Source: Candidatus Woesearchaeota archaeon CG10_big_fil_rev_8_21_14_0_10_44_13
Lineage (GTDB): Archaea; Nanobdellota; Nanobdellia; Woesearchaeales; UBA12501
Direction of reading: 5' to 3'
Length of the DNA stretch: 40,517 nt
Assembly (NCBI GenBank): GCA_002762985.1
Contig: PCXZ01000011.1
Coordinates: 1 to 40,517 of the forward strand
Part shown: piece after piece, positions 7,083-14,829 of the stretch
Numbering within the stretch: the stretch's first letter is position 1
Layout of the letters: every line of letters begins with the position of its first letter
The notes under the pieces: generated by a model
What the model was told of the DNA's origin: nothing
Database searches by the model: none
The model's input: only the letters and a program-made list of their open reading frames with translations
Translations under genes and position numbers: made by a program

Positions 7083-8551
7083 AAATTCCTGGATCTTGTC
7101 TCTTTCCTGCCTGCACCTGTCCTGATTGCCCTTCTCTCCTGGACTGCAACCTCATAATCCTCGTCAACAATGCTCACTACATCCAGGCCTTCTTTCTGCA
7201 GCCTCCTGACAAACCACCTAACCTCCTTTTCAGGCGAATTCTTGGGGCCATAAGGCCTTATATTCCTCATATGATTGTGCATCTCAGCCAGGGGCGTTCC
7301 TTCCACAGGGACATATCTTGAGACAAGGATCTTGCCTGTCTTGCCATTGTAAGAATTCCCCATTGTCTGCTTCAGCCATGCTGCCGTCTCCTCAAGGCCT
7401 TCCCTGCCGCTTACAAACCTGCCGCCATGATAGAAACCTTCGCCTACGGCGCCTACCTGCACTATCACCTTTACCTTGAAACCGGCCTTCTGAAGCATTG
7501 TTATTGCCCTTGTCTTGTCCTCTGCAGTCTCTTTCTTGCCCAGGAATCTTGATGTTGGATTATGCGCTGATTCTATGCCGACAAGAACCCTGTTTATGCC
7601 CTCTGCATTATTGAACAGCTCACTGAGATATCCTTCGCTTGTCGCATTCGTCTCAGGCACGCCCATGAAAGTGTATATCTTCTCAAGGTGAGGGAAATGC
7701 TCCCTGAATACGCCAACGATGTCCTTTGGGTCAGGTATGATTCCCTTTGCGCCTCTTCTGACAAGCTCTTTCAGGCGGATTGTGCTTTTCTCTCCGAAAA
7801 GGTTTGCCCTTCCAAGAAGGTTCTCGATGCAGGGATTATCCTCCTTTATCTCCTCTCTCCATGCCTTATCATCAAGATATCGGCCTGCAAGATGGAACCA
7901 TAGTATGCTTGATGTGTTAAGGAACCCTTCGTTCATCTCATTGATGAATCTGCCGTGGTATTTCTCATGAAGATTCTTTGCCATGGACATATTATGGGTT
8001 ATCGTGTCCATATCATAAAGCTGGATGCCCTGTGCGCTCGGTTCAGGGCAGTATATGCATGCCCTCGGGCAGCTTTTTGAGATCTTGGCTATGACCATAG
8101 TATCATTGTATTCTGGAACAATGTCTTTCTCATCATAGAGCTGCTTCATCTCGCCGAACCTTGCGATGATCTGGTCAGCCCTCCAGCCAAAAAGTTCCTT
8201 GTGCCTGGGATCATTGAATTCGAAGCCGGATATCGAATCATAGGCTGCAGCCAGAAGCCTCTCGACAGGCTGGCCTGTGTAAGACCTGAAATTCCCATAA
8301 CCATTCTTCCTTTCAAGCAGATGCTCACGCTTGTGCCCGCGGATCATGGAGACAGACTGCACAATCCCTGTAAGCCCCAGTGTTGTGAGGGTTATGTTCT
8401 TGCCTTTTTTTTCTATGAGCCAGTACTGCGGGTCATTGCCAGTATCTTTGCCATGGACATAACAGAGCTCTGCATCTGCGCCTCTTGCCAGGACTGTATG
8501 GACTGGCGAGAATCCCCCAACCAGATCTATCAGCCTGCTGTATGCTTCCAT
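7055..8551 (-). CDS. Radical SAM superfamily protein
   Basis: The 498-residue protein has the radical SAM cluster motif CxxxCxxC at Cys161, Cys165 and Cys168 (SCPRACIYCPEP), followed by a barrel-like region with GINRVLVGIESAHNPTSRFLGK (where these enzymes contact SAM) and KVKVIVQVGAVGEGFYHGGRF. About 150 residues precede the cluster and do not resemble a family I can name; the C-terminus (VSIVDEDYEVAVQERRA) is probably a small extra domain. It should bind a 4Fe-4S cluster and cleave SAM to a 5'-deoxyadenosyl radical. The substrate is unknown. The gene converges on 6318-7082 with a 28-bp overlap. Confidence 0.85.
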   Translation of the reverse strand: MEAYSRLIDLVGGFSPVHTVLARGADAELCYVHGKDTGNDPQYWLIEKKGKNITLTTLGLTGIVQSVSMIRGHKREHLLERKNGYGNFRSYTGQPVERLLAAAYDSISGFEFNDPRHKELFGWRADQIIARFGEMKQLYDEKDIVPEYNDTMVIAKISKSCPRACIYCPEPSAQGIQLYDMDTITHNMSMAKNLHEKYHGRFINEMNEGFLNTSSILWFHLAGRYLDDKAWREEIKEDNPCIENLLGRANLFGEKSTIRLKELVRRGAKGIIPDPKDIVGVFREHFPHLEKIYTFMGVPETNATSEGYLSELFNNAEGINRVLVGIESAHNPTSRFLGKKETAEDKTRAITMLQKAGFKVKVIVQVGAVGEGFYHGGRFVSGREGLEETAAWLKQTMGNSYNGKTGKILVSRYVPVEGTPLAEMHNHMRNIRPYGPKNSPEKEVRWFVRRLQKEGLDVVSIVDEDYEVAVQERRAIRTGAGRKETRSRNFQIPPSHFI

Positions 8552-8617
8552 ACAGGAACTTTTTCCCTGCTGTTATTTAAAACTGATTGAGGGTATTATT
8601 CTTAAAAGAATAAAAAA

Positions 8618-8693
8618 CGGACATTCGAGACAGCCAATTTTATACCTTTCGGACTTTCGACACATGATTTTTTCTTACCAATCGGACTTTCGA
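8618..8693. repeat. Three spaced copies of CGGACWTTCGA, period 32-33 bp
   Basis: The 11-mer occurs as CGGACATTCGA (8618-8628), CGGACTTTCGA (8650-8660) and CGGACTTTCGA (8683-8693). The intervening 21-22 bp are unrelated AT-rich sequence. The copies lie just upstream of the radical SAM gene (minus strand) and in front of the palindromic repeat at 8710. They could be binding sites on one face of the helix (about three turns apart). Three short copies are not a CRISPR array. Confidence 0.5.
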
Positions 8694-8709
8694 GCATGCA
8701 ATTGTAAAG

Positions 8710-8769
8710 AAAATCCCGACTCACGAACTCGTCTGGGATTTTCAGACTTGCAAAAGTTCTTTCGCAAGT
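8710..8769. repeat. Dispersed palindromic repeat (AAAATCCC...GGGATTTT)
   Basis: AAAATCCC (8710-8717) pairs with GGGATTTT (8735-8742). This 33-bp unit is repeated in reverse orientation at 29137-29169 with only about three mismatches, all in the centre. A second small hairpin, ACTTGC (8746-8751) with GCAAGT (8764-8769), follows directly. The family is therefore dispersed in the genome, with another degenerate copy at about 29187-29277. Confidence 0.7.
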
Positions 8770-8817
8770 GACAAGAAGTTGATAAGGGGATTTATATATC
8801 GGGAGATTCCAGTGGTC

Positions 8818-8922
8818 ACTGGACATGCCAACATAATAAAAATTGCCCATTTGAATTGCAAGCTTTATCTCCGCCCTGAAGGGCGGAGTATTATGGACTT
8901 GCTATGATTGGGCAATTTTTAG
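8818..8922 (+). ncRNA. Candidate small hairpin RNA with its own promoter
   Basis: A TATA box (GATTTATATATC, about 8789-8800) predicts a start near 8818. The sequence after it folds as one long nested hairpin: AAAAATTGCCCA (8838-8849) with TGGGCAATTTTT (8909-8920), then GCAAG (8858-8862) with CTTGC (8898-8902), then CTCCGCCC (8869-8876) with GGGCGGAG (8881-8888) closed by a TGAA tetraloop. The 3' side ends in a T run. No convincing protein is encoded on either strand. It sits directly before the nucleotidyltransferase pair. A terminal-inverted-repeat element is the main alternative. Confidence 0.45.
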
Positions 8923-8926
8923 TCTT

Positions 8927-8953
8927 GAAAATCTCGCAAATGGCGAGATTTTC
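8927..8953. repeat. Perfect 11-bp hairpin before the nucleotidyltransferase promoter
   Basis: GAAAATCTCGC (8927-8937) pairs with GCGAGATTTTC (8943-8953) over a 5-nt loop, immediately before the TATA box (about 8958-8967) of the next gene. It could be a terminator for the upstream candidate RNA or a regulator site for the promoter. The GAAAATCTCG arm also occurs in the repeat at 29226-29253. Confidence 0.6.
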
Positions 8954-8984
8954 AATAAGATTTATATATGCTGAAGCCCTTATT

Positions 8985-9584
8985 ATGAATATGACAAAAG
9001 GATACAATATAAAAGGTGATTTGATAATTATCAATAGAGAATTAACAGAATTAGACATATTTCTTAGGGATTTCCTTAAGGTATTAAAGAAATATGCCGA
9101 TTATCTTGTCGTAAGCGGTTTTGTCAGCATCTCAACAGGCAGGGCAAGAGGAACCGAGGATATTGATGTTCTTGTTCCAAAATTTGAAAGAAAAAGGTTC
9201 AGTGATTTGTTCGATGATCTGCTGAAAGCAGGATTTTGGTGCTATCAAGGGGATACATCTGAAGAGGCTTTTTCTTATGTCGGGAAGATGGACCATATAA
9301 GATTTGCCAGGAAGAATGAGATGTTCCCGAATATTGAGTTCATCCCTGTCGATCATACCAAGAAAGCCCAGTTCTTTGAGTTCAATCATCCGCAGAAGAT
9401 AAAAGTGAAGGATTTTGAATTCAAGATTCCGCCCATAGAATTTGAGATATTATACAAAGAGATGATACTGGCAGGAAAGAAGGATATTGAGGATGCAAGG
9501 CATTTAAGGGCGTTTTTTTCAGATATCCTAAAGCAGGAGAAATTCAGGGAATATGAAAAGATCATAAAGGCGGAACTGAGATGA
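8985..9584 (+). CDS. Nucleotidyltransferase-fold protein (AbiEii/MNT-like)
   Basis: A TATA box at about 8958-8967 puts transcription near 8985-8991, so one of the two ATGs there is the start and the longer open frame is not used. The 199-residue product has the nucleotidyltransferase core VVSGFVSISTGRARGTEDIDVLVP: a glycine-rich strand turn, then the paired acids of TEDIDV that bind metal and NTP. Later parts (HIRFARKN...IEFIPVDHTKK and IPPIEFEILYKEMILAGKKDIEDARHL) match the typical third acid and C-terminal helices. Such proteins act as toxins or antitoxins that nucleotidylate tRNA or partner proteins, or as resistance enzymes. Its ATGA overlap with a small gene suggests a two-gene module. 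Confidence 0.8.
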   Translation: MNMTKGYNIKGDLIIINRELTELDIFLRDFLKVLKKYADYLVVSGFVSISTGRARGTEDIDVLVPKFERKRFSDLFDDLLKAGFWCYQGDTSEEAFSYVGKMDHIRFARKNEMFPNIEFIPVDHTKKAQFFEFNHPQKIKVKDFEFKIPPIEFEILYKEMILAGKKDIEDARHLRAFFSDILKQEKFREYEKIIKAELR

Positions 9585-9778
9585 GACCGAAGACCGATCT
9601 GGATTATGTGGAACTGTACGCTAAAAAACTCAAAGAGGATAACAGCTCATTCAAGCAGCAGAAAAAGCTCATTGAATCCCAGCTGAAGAGCAGCTCTTCT
9701 CTCTTTAGGAACATGTTCGGGAAGGCTGATTTCAAGGAGAAGGCAAGGAAATACATTAAAAGTGTTTCTTCTGGATAA
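9581..9778 (+). CDS. Small partner protein of the nucleotidyltransferase
   Basis: The 65-residue, highly charged helical product (KTDLDYVELYAKKLKED... ending KARKYIKSVSSG) starts inside the stop of the nucleotidyltransferase gene (ATGA), so translation should be coupled. I do not recognise a family. The size, charge and coupling fit the smaller member of a toxin-antitoxin-like pair. It is followed by 163 nt with the metK promoter. Confidence 0.65.
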   Translation: MRPKTDLDYVELYAKKLKEDNSSFKQQKKLIESQLKSSSSLFRNMFGKADFKEKARKYIKSVSSG

Positions 9779-9838
9779 TATCATCCATAAATGGATAATA
9801 GGTTTTTTATTCTTATCGGAATATTTTGAGCAGAAGGA

Positions 9839-9941
9839 TTTATAAATGCCCCTGAAAAACACAATCTGGCTCTTCCATATGTACTGTCTGAAAGAGCAGA
9901 TATGCGTAAACAAATATGGATAAAAAACAGGGGGAATAAAA
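9839..9941 (+). promoter_or_regulatory. metK promoter and structured leader
   Basis: A TATA box (TTTATAAATG, 9839-9848) predicts a start near 9868, giving a leader of about 70 nt, which is long for a window where first genes are mostly leaderless. GCTCTT (9869-9874) can pair with AAGAGC (9892-9897) at the very 5' end. AGGGGGAAT just before the ATG is a ribosome binding site. No known SAM riboswitch fold was recognised, but a SAM-responsive leader is possible. Confidence 0.5.
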
Positions 9942-11165
9942 ATGACAAGAAAAGGAAGATACCTTTTTACATCTGAGAGCGTGACTGAAGGCCATCCTGA
10001 CAAGATGTGCGACAAGATTTCTGATGCAGTATTGGATGCGATATACAAAGATGACCCTAATGCGAGGGTGGCGTGCGAGACGCTGACAAAGACGGGCCTT
10101 GTGATCATTGCCGGAGAGATAACGACAAATACCTATGTCGACATGCAGAAGGTCGTCAGGGATACGATAAGGGAGATAGGCTACGATGACCCGTCATACG
10201 GCTTCGATGCAGACAGCTGCGGGGTATTGGTATCATTAAGCGAGCAGAGCCCTGATATCGCGCAGGGAGTCAATGAATCTGCTGCCGCAGGAAAAGAGGG
10301 CGCAGAGCAGGGTGCAGGCGACCAGGGAATGATGTTTGGGTATGCGACGAATGAGACACCTGAATTCATGCCTCTTCCGATAGTCATGGCGCACAAACTC
10401 TGCCAGAAACTTGCCGAAGTGAGGAAGAAAAAACTTCTCCCGTACCTCAGGCCTGACGGGAAGAGCCAGGTGACAGTCGAATATCTTGACGGCGTTCCGC
10501 AGAAGATAACTACTGTGGTCATTGCAGCGCAGCATGATCCTGACGTGAGCATAGAAAAGCTCAGAGAAGAGATAAAAGAGAAGGTCATAAAGCCTGTCTG
10601 CGGGAAATGGATAGACGGCGATACTAAATACATCATAAACGGCACAGGAAAATTCGTTGTAGGCGGCCCAGTAGGCGATGCAGGCCTTACAGGAAGGAAA
10701 ATAATCGTAGATACTTATGGGGGCCATGGCGCGCATGGAGGCGGGTGCTTCTCAGGGAAAGACCCTTCGAAGGTCGACAGGTCCGCCGCATATATGGCGA
10801 GATATGTCGCTAAGAACATTGTCGCTGCAGATCTTGCAGACAAATGCGAAGTGCAGCTGGCATACTGCATCGGTGTTGCAGAGCCTGTCTCGATCCTTGT
10901 GCACACTTTTGGCACAAACAGGATACCTGAGGAAAATATTTCAGAGCTTGTCAGGATAACATTCCCGCTGAAGCCTGCTGCATTGATAAAACACCTCAAT
11001 CTGAGGAGGCCAATCTTCAAGAAGACGGCAGCATACGGCCATTTCGGAAGGAATGATCCGGATTTCACGTGGGAGAAGACCGACATGGTCGAAATCCTGC
11101 AAAAAGAGGCTGGGAAGATGGGTCATCCTATCAAATCCGGCGCCCAGGTGCCTTTGGATGGGTAA
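9942..11165 (+). CDS. metK: S-adenosylmethionine synthetase, bacterial type
   Basis: MetK makes SAM from methionine and ATP. The 407 residues carry the classical bacterial/eukaryal signatures: [22 protein letters not shown] with the ATP-binding His and Asp, [10 protein letters not shown], the hexapeptide-like [35 protein letters not shown], and [28 protein letters not shown] (the common ...GGGAFSGKD here has Cys for Ala). This is not the divergent archaeal MAT family normally found in archaea, so gene replacement by transfer is likely. It has its own promoter and supplies SAM for the radical SAM protein and RsmI. Confidence 0.95.
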   Translation: MTRKGRYLFTSESVTEGHPDKMCDKISDAVLDAIYKDDPNARVACETLTKTGLVIIAGEITTNTYVDMQKVVRDTIREIGYDDPSYGFDADSCGVLVSLSEQSPDIAQGVNESAAAGKEGAEQGAGDQGMMFGYATNETPEFMPLPIVMAHKLCQKLAEVRKKKLLPYLRPDGKSQVTVEYLDGVPQKITTVVIAAQHDPDVSIEKLREEIKEKVIKPVCGKWIDGDTKYIINGTGKFVVGGPVGDAGLTGRKIIVDTYGGHGAHGGGCFSGKDPSKVDRSAAYMARYVAKNIVAADLADKCEVQLAYCIGVAEPVSILVHTFGTNRIPEENISELVRITFPLKPAALIKHLNLRRPIFKKTAAYGHFGRNDPDFTWEKTDMVEILQKEAGKMGHPIKSGAQVPLDG

Positions 11166-11177
11166 ACCATAAAACTT

Positions 11178-11714
11178 TTATTTTGTCTCTCTTTTCTTAT
11201 CTTCTTCCATTCTTAGTTTCCTCTCTGCAATCTGGACAAAAGAAGATACTCCCTGAGAAGCATTGTTTACATAATGAAGCTCATAATTCCCCGGCGTTGC
11301 AGCTTCATTGGCGCTTCTTCCTAATTTTTTTATCCTCTCGTCCATTTTGGCAAGATAAGGGGCGTATTTTTTTGCAATCGTCATCATCTTTCTAGGGTTA
11401 CCCCCTATGGAAAGCAGTCTGTTAAACTCAGCATCATCTCCCGCAAACTCTGATCTCATTCCGGCGGGGAGCTCCTTGAGAAGATATTCCTGCACGATAA
11501 TCCCCGCAAGACATGATCCAAGAGTTTTCTGGGGCTCTTTCTGTTCCCGTATTGACTTTATCCCCTTTATAAGATAGGCCATATATCTTATATCCTCTGC
11601 GCCTAAAGAATAATCATGCGTCCTAAGATACCGGTCAAGGCCTTCAAGGCCTTCTTTGCTGTCTTCAACCAGACCATCTGGATATGATTCAATTATCTCC
11701 TGGAGAGGTTTCAT
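11178..11714 (-). CDS. Helical protein of unknown function, paired with a response regulator
   Basis: The 178-residue product is soluble and mostly helical (LEGLDRYLRTHDYSLGAEDIRYMAYLIKGIKSIREQ..., MMTIAKKYAPYLAKMDERIKKLG), with a charged tail. No family is recognised. It follows the receiver-domain gene by 41 nt on the same strand, so it may be that protein's output partner. It converges tail to tail with metK, 12 nt apart. Confidence 0.65.
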   Translation of the reverse strand: MKPLQEIIESYPDGLVEDSKEGLEGLDRYLRTHDYSLGAEDIRYMAYLIKGIKSIREQKEPQKTLGSCLAGIIVQEYLLKELPAGMRSEFAGDDAEFNRLLSIGGNPRKMMTIAKKYAPYLAKMDERIKKLGRSANEAATPGNYELHYVNNASQGVSSFVQIAERKLRMEEDKKRETK

Positions 11715-11755
11715 TTGGACATTATTTTCGATTTGCAGACCGCAAAAACTTTATC

Positions 11756-12178
11756 TTATTTTTCCATCCTTTTTTGGTATGTCTGGTAACCCTTATTTAT
11801 CTCTGCAGCAAGCACCTTTAAGGACACAGGTTTAGAAAGGCATGAATCAGCGGCTGTGCCAGTCAATCTGGTTATATCTTCCTCTACGAATCTGCCGCTT
11901 TGTATGATCGTATAAAGTGAAGGATCGACCGCTTTTAATTCTTGAATGAGCTTTATCCCTTCATCTTCTTGAGGCATATCATTATCTGTGATAAGCACAC
12001 CCACATATTTTCCCTCAGAACATAACTTATTAAATAAGGTTATGGCTTCACTCCTGTTTCCTGCTTTATGCGCAGCAAGATTACACATTCTTTCGGCAAT
12101 CATTGCACTTGTCTTTAGAACAAGAGGTTCATCATCAACTACAAGTACATTCGCATAATCTGGTTTCTTATCATCCAT
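11756..12178 (-). CDS. Single-domain response regulator (receiver)
   Basis: The 140-residue protein is one CheY-like receiver domain: acidic pair Asp15-Asp16 (VLVVDDEPLVLKT), phospho-acceptor Asp65 (VLITDNDMPQ), the switch Ser in TIIQSGRF, and Lys in SCLSKPVS. No DNA-binding or enzymatic output is attached, so it should signal through a partner, perhaps the helical protein encoded next to it. No histidine kinase lies in the window; the dCache-PAS sensor at the right end lacks a kinase domain. A TATA box (CTTTATATAGG) lies about 30 nt upstream of the start. Confidence 0.88.
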   Translation of the reverse strand: MDDKKPDYANVLVVDDEPLVLKTSAMIAERMCNLAAHKAGNRSEAITLFNKLCSEGKYVGVLITDNDMPQEDEGIKLIQELKAVDPSLYTIIQSGRFVEEDITRLTGTAADSCLSKPVSLKVLAAEINKGYQTYQKRMEK

Positions 12179-12205
12179 AGGATCAACCTTATCCTTAATC
12201 TGATT

Positions 12206-12266
12206 GACCCCTATATAAAGGTTTCTATTTTAACTACTGTATGGTAGTTTATAACAAACTATTTAA
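12206..12266. promoter_or_regulatory. Divergent promoter region with AACTAC inverted repeat
   Basis: Minus-strand CTTTATATAGG (about 12210-12220) serves the response regulator, and plus-strand ACTATTTAAAC (about 12258-12268) serves the next gene 26 nt further on. Between them, AACTAC (12232-12237) and GTAGTT (12244-12249) form an inverted repeat, well placed for a regulator acting on both genes. Confidence 0.5.
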
Positions 12267-12291
12267 ACTCATATCCTTATTTAACAAGAAT

Positions 12292-12600
12292 ATGGCTACA
12301 ACAGAGGATATAAATGCATTGAACCGGATCAAGCAGCACATGCTGAATGAGAGGGATACTGTCTTTTTCAACATCAGGCCTATTGCAGAGCAGTTCGGCT
12401 TAGACCTGGATTCGATCATGGAAGATGTTATTGAGATCTGTGGAACAAAGCAGTATAAGGTAGGATGGCATATGAACTGCACGAGAGCCAATGTCATACC
12501 TAAATACGAGCAGACAAACGAACTTTCCCTTGATATCGACCATCTTCAGGGCATCAAGGATATCCTCAAGGTCGATATGGGATTGATATCTGATTATTAG
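12292..12600 (+). CDS. Small protein of unknown function
   Basis: The ATG at 12292 is chosen because the TATA-like box at 12258-12268 lies inside the longer open frame and is correctly spaced for a leaderless start. The 102-residue product begins with a helix (EDINALNRIKQHMLNERDTVFFNIRPIAEQFGLDLDSIMEDVIEICG), possibly a helix-turn-helix-like fold, and continues with YKVGWHMNCTRANVIPKYEQ. No family was recognised. It is divergent from the response regulator and shares its intergenic control region. Confidence 0.6.
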   Translation: MATTEDINALNRIKQHMLNERDTVFFNIRPIAEQFGLDLDSIMEDVIEICGTKQYKVGWHMNCTRANVIPKYEQTNELSLDIDHLQGIKDILKVDMGLISDY

Positions 12601-12606
12601 AGCGTT

Positions 12607-12787
12607 ATTTCTTCCGGCTCTGTCCTAAATCTCGCTTCGCTCGGGTTAGCATCGGTTCGGCTTCTGCTTATTCAACTTAAGGCCGAGATTCCCCGTAGGG
12701 GGCAACCTTCTTCTCGTCTTGATTCCCATATGGAAGAAGCCTCACAAATTGATGCTAACCTTCATTTAGGACAGAGCCATTTCTTCC
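12607..12787. mobile_element. MITE with 15-bp terminal inverted repeats and 9-bp target duplication
   Basis: GGCTCTGTCCTAAAT (12616-12630) and its exact reverse complement (12764-12778) bound a 163-bp element. ATTTCTTCC is repeated directly on both outer sides (12607-12615 and 12779-12787), a 9-bp target-site duplication. Inside is a second perfect inverted repeat, GGTTAGCATC (12644-12653) with GATGCTAACC (12751-12760), the loop motif TCGCTTCGCTC (12632-12642) and a CCCCGTAGGGGGCAACC core also found near 4600. There is no coding capacity, so it must have been moved by a transposase encoded elsewhere. It lies a few bases before the glmS TATA box. Confidence 0.85.
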
Positions 12788-12823
12788 ACAACTTTTAAAT
12801 ATAAACCTCCTATTTTGGTCTTT

Positions 12824-14572
12824 ATGTGCGGCATAATAGGTTATATAGGGGATAAAGAAGCTTATCCTATACTTGTGAACGGCCTTAAAAGGCTTGAATA
12901 CCGCGGATATGATTCTGCCGGCGTTGCCATCATATCAGGCAAAAAGCTGGCGATAAACAAGGTTGTCGGAAGGGTTGAGAACCTTGCAAAGACAGACGGG
13001 AAGAAGATGCATGGCAGCATAGGCATAGCCCATACAAGATGGGCCACGCACGGAAAACCGAGCATCGAGAATGCCCATCCTCATCTTGATTGCTCCGGGA
13101 AGATCGCAATCATACATAATGGCATAATAGAGAATTATCTTGAGCTGAAGAACAGGCTGAAAAAGCACAAGTTCTCTTCTGAAACGGATTCTGAGGTCAT
13201 CGCCCATCTGGTCGAAGAGAATTACAAGAGCAGCAAAGGTAATCTTAAGGATGCTGTTAGCGCAACGATAAAAGAGCTCTACGGAACCTATGCACTATGC
13301 ATAATCCATTCTGAGAAAGAAGAGATAGTTGTCGCAAGGAACGGAAGCCCGATCGTCATAGGGATCGGGAAAGGCGAAAACCTGATCGCAAGCGATGTTT
13401 CTGCAATTGTCGAATATACAAAAAAGATAATCTACCTTGATGATTTTGAGATGGCTCTCGTGAAAAAGGATTCTGTCAGGATATTCGACAAGAACGGAAA
13501 GGAGATCAAGAAGGAGATAAGGGCGATAGACTGGGACCTTACCATGGCTGAGAAGCAGGGATATGAGCATTTCATGCTCAAGGAGATATGCGAGCAGCCC
13601 GATGTGATAAGGAACACCCTCAATGTCGAGATAAAGGGCATGAAAGCGGACGCCATAAGGAGGATATTTGTCGTTGCATGCGGAACAGCATATCATGCAG
13701 GATTAGTGGGAAAATATATAATCGAGAAGGTTGCAGGGATACCTGTTATCGTCGACGCAGCCTCTGAATTCAGGTACAGGGACCCATTGATCGGGAAAGG
13801 CGACCTTTTCATAGCCGTATCACAATCAGGGGAGACAGCAGACACCCTTGCGGCATTGAGGCTTGCGAAGCAGAAAGGGGCCAAAACGCTAGGGATAATA
13901 AATGTGATGAATTCGACGATCGCCCGCGAAGCAGATTCTGTCATATATACCCGGGCAGGCATTGAGATAGGCGTCGCATCGACGAAGGCATATACCTCCC
14001 AGATGATAATATTCTATCTTCTCGCAGAGAAGCTCGCAAAAAAAGAGATAAGGGGATTGAAAGAATTGCCCATCCTCATGCAGAAGATCATAGAAGGCAA
14101 CCAGATTGATAAGATAGCAAAGAAATATTTTAAGGTATATAATTTCATATTCATGGGCAGGAACATCAACTATCCAACGGCGCTTGAAGGCGCATTGAAG
14201 CTCAAGGAGATATCATATATACATGCTGAAGGATATGCAGCAGGAGAGATGAAGCATGGGCCGATAGCCCTGGTCACAGACCAGGTGCCGACAGTCGCGA
14301 TAGCAGTGAAGGATTCTGTCTACTCAAAGATGGTCAGCAATATGCAGGAAGTGAAGGCGAGGAACGGCAAGATAATAGCCATAGCGACAGAAGGCGACAA
14401 GGAGATAGGGAAATATGCAGATGATGTCATATTCATCCCTAAAACTGACGAGATACTCACGCCTGTCCTTGCAGTCGTGCCCCTCCAGCTGCTGGCTTAT
14501 AAGATCGCAGAGATGAGGGATTGCGATATCGACAAGCCGAGGAATCTGGCTAAGTCAGTGACTGTGGAGTAA
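12824..14572 (+). CDS. glmS: Glutamine--fructose-6-phosphate aminotransferase
   Basis: GlmS makes glucosamine-6-phosphate, the entry to amino-sugar and glycan synthesis. The start at 12824 exposes Cys2 (MCGIIGYIG), the N-terminal nucleophile that releases ammonia from glutamine; an ATG three codons earlier would bury it. A TATA box at about 12791-12801 fits a leaderless start here. The glutaminase domain shows RWATHG and HNGIIENY. Two SIS sugar-isomerase domains follow (VACGTAYHAGLVGK, SQSGETADTLAAL, then NYPTALEGALKLKE and AEGYAAGEMKHGPIAL), and the protein ends with DKPRNLAKSVTVE as usual. Length is 582 aa, slightly below the usual 600. Confidence 0.96.
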   Translation: MCGIIGYIGDKEAYPILVNGLKRLEYRGYDSAGVAIISGKKLAINKVVGRVENLAKTDGKKMHGSIGIAHTRWATHGKPSIENAHPHLDCSGKIAIIHNGIIENYLELKNRLKKHKFSSETDSEVIAHLVEENYKSSKGNLKDAVSATIKELYGTYALCIIHSEKEEIVVARNGSPIVIGIGKGENLIASDVSAIVEYTKKIIYLDDFEMALVKKDSVRIFDKNGKEIKKEIRAIDWDLTMAEKQGYEHFMLKEICEQPDVIRNTLNVEIKGMKADAIRRIFVVACGTAYHAGLVGKYIIEKVAGIPVIVDAASEFRYRDPLIGKGDLFIAVSQSGETADTLAALRLAKQKGAKTLGIINVMNSTIAREADSVIYTRAGIEIGVASTKAYTSQMIIFYLLAEKLAKKEIRGLKELPILMQKIIEGNQIDKIAKKYFKVYNFIFMGRNINYPTALEGALKLKEISYIHAEGYAAGEMKHGPIALVTDQVPTVAIAVKDSVYSKMVSNMQEVKARNGKIIAIATEGDKEIGKYADDVIFIPKTDEILTPVLAVVPLQLLAYKIAEMRDCDIDKPRNLAKSVTVE

Positions 14573-14614
14573 ATCACCCTAAGATTAGATAGTTCTGAAT
14601 TTGGCGCAGAGCCA

Positions 14615-14776
14615 TCATTTATTTGGCGGCGGGACCATCATGCTCAAAGAAAGCATTATGAATGCCCCTGCCAGGACTACGACAGCAAGATAATTCAGGA
14701 AATAGTCCTTTATATAGAAAAGCTCAATCAGGGATATGGCTGCAAGCACCAAAAACTTGATTATGTTGAAGAGCAT
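14615..14776 (-). CDS. Small two-helix membrane protein
   Basis: Minus-strand translation from 14776 gives 53 residues with two hydrophobic segments (LFNIIKFLVLAAISLIEL and NYLAVVVLAGAFIMLSLSMM) and a short polar tail. A TATA-like ATTTACATATCC lies 20-30 nt upstream. The codon pattern is like that of neighbouring genes. No family is recognised; such short proteins are easily missed in annotation. Confidence 0.6.
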   Translation of the reverse strand: MLFNIIKFLVLAAISLIELFYIKDYFLNYLAVVVLAGAFIMLSLSMMVPPPNK

Positions 14777-14829
14777 GGAAGGATGAAAGAAAAGGGATAT
14801 GTAAATGTTTCGGTTTTTTCATGACAAGA

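Noticed and set aside
8618-8693. CRISPR array
   Set aside because: Only three 11-bp repeats, spacing and unit far too short, and no cas genes in the window.
8602-8850. 82-codon minus-strand frame over the repeat cluster
   Set aside because: It is made of the 32/33-bp repeats, the palindromic repeat and one arm of the nested hairpin; the period changes from 33 to 32 bp inside it and no promoter or ribosome binding site fits.
9839-9941. Known SAM riboswitch class before metK
   Set aside because: The leader is only about 70 nt with one short stem, and no SAM-I, SAM-II or SAM-III signature was recognised.
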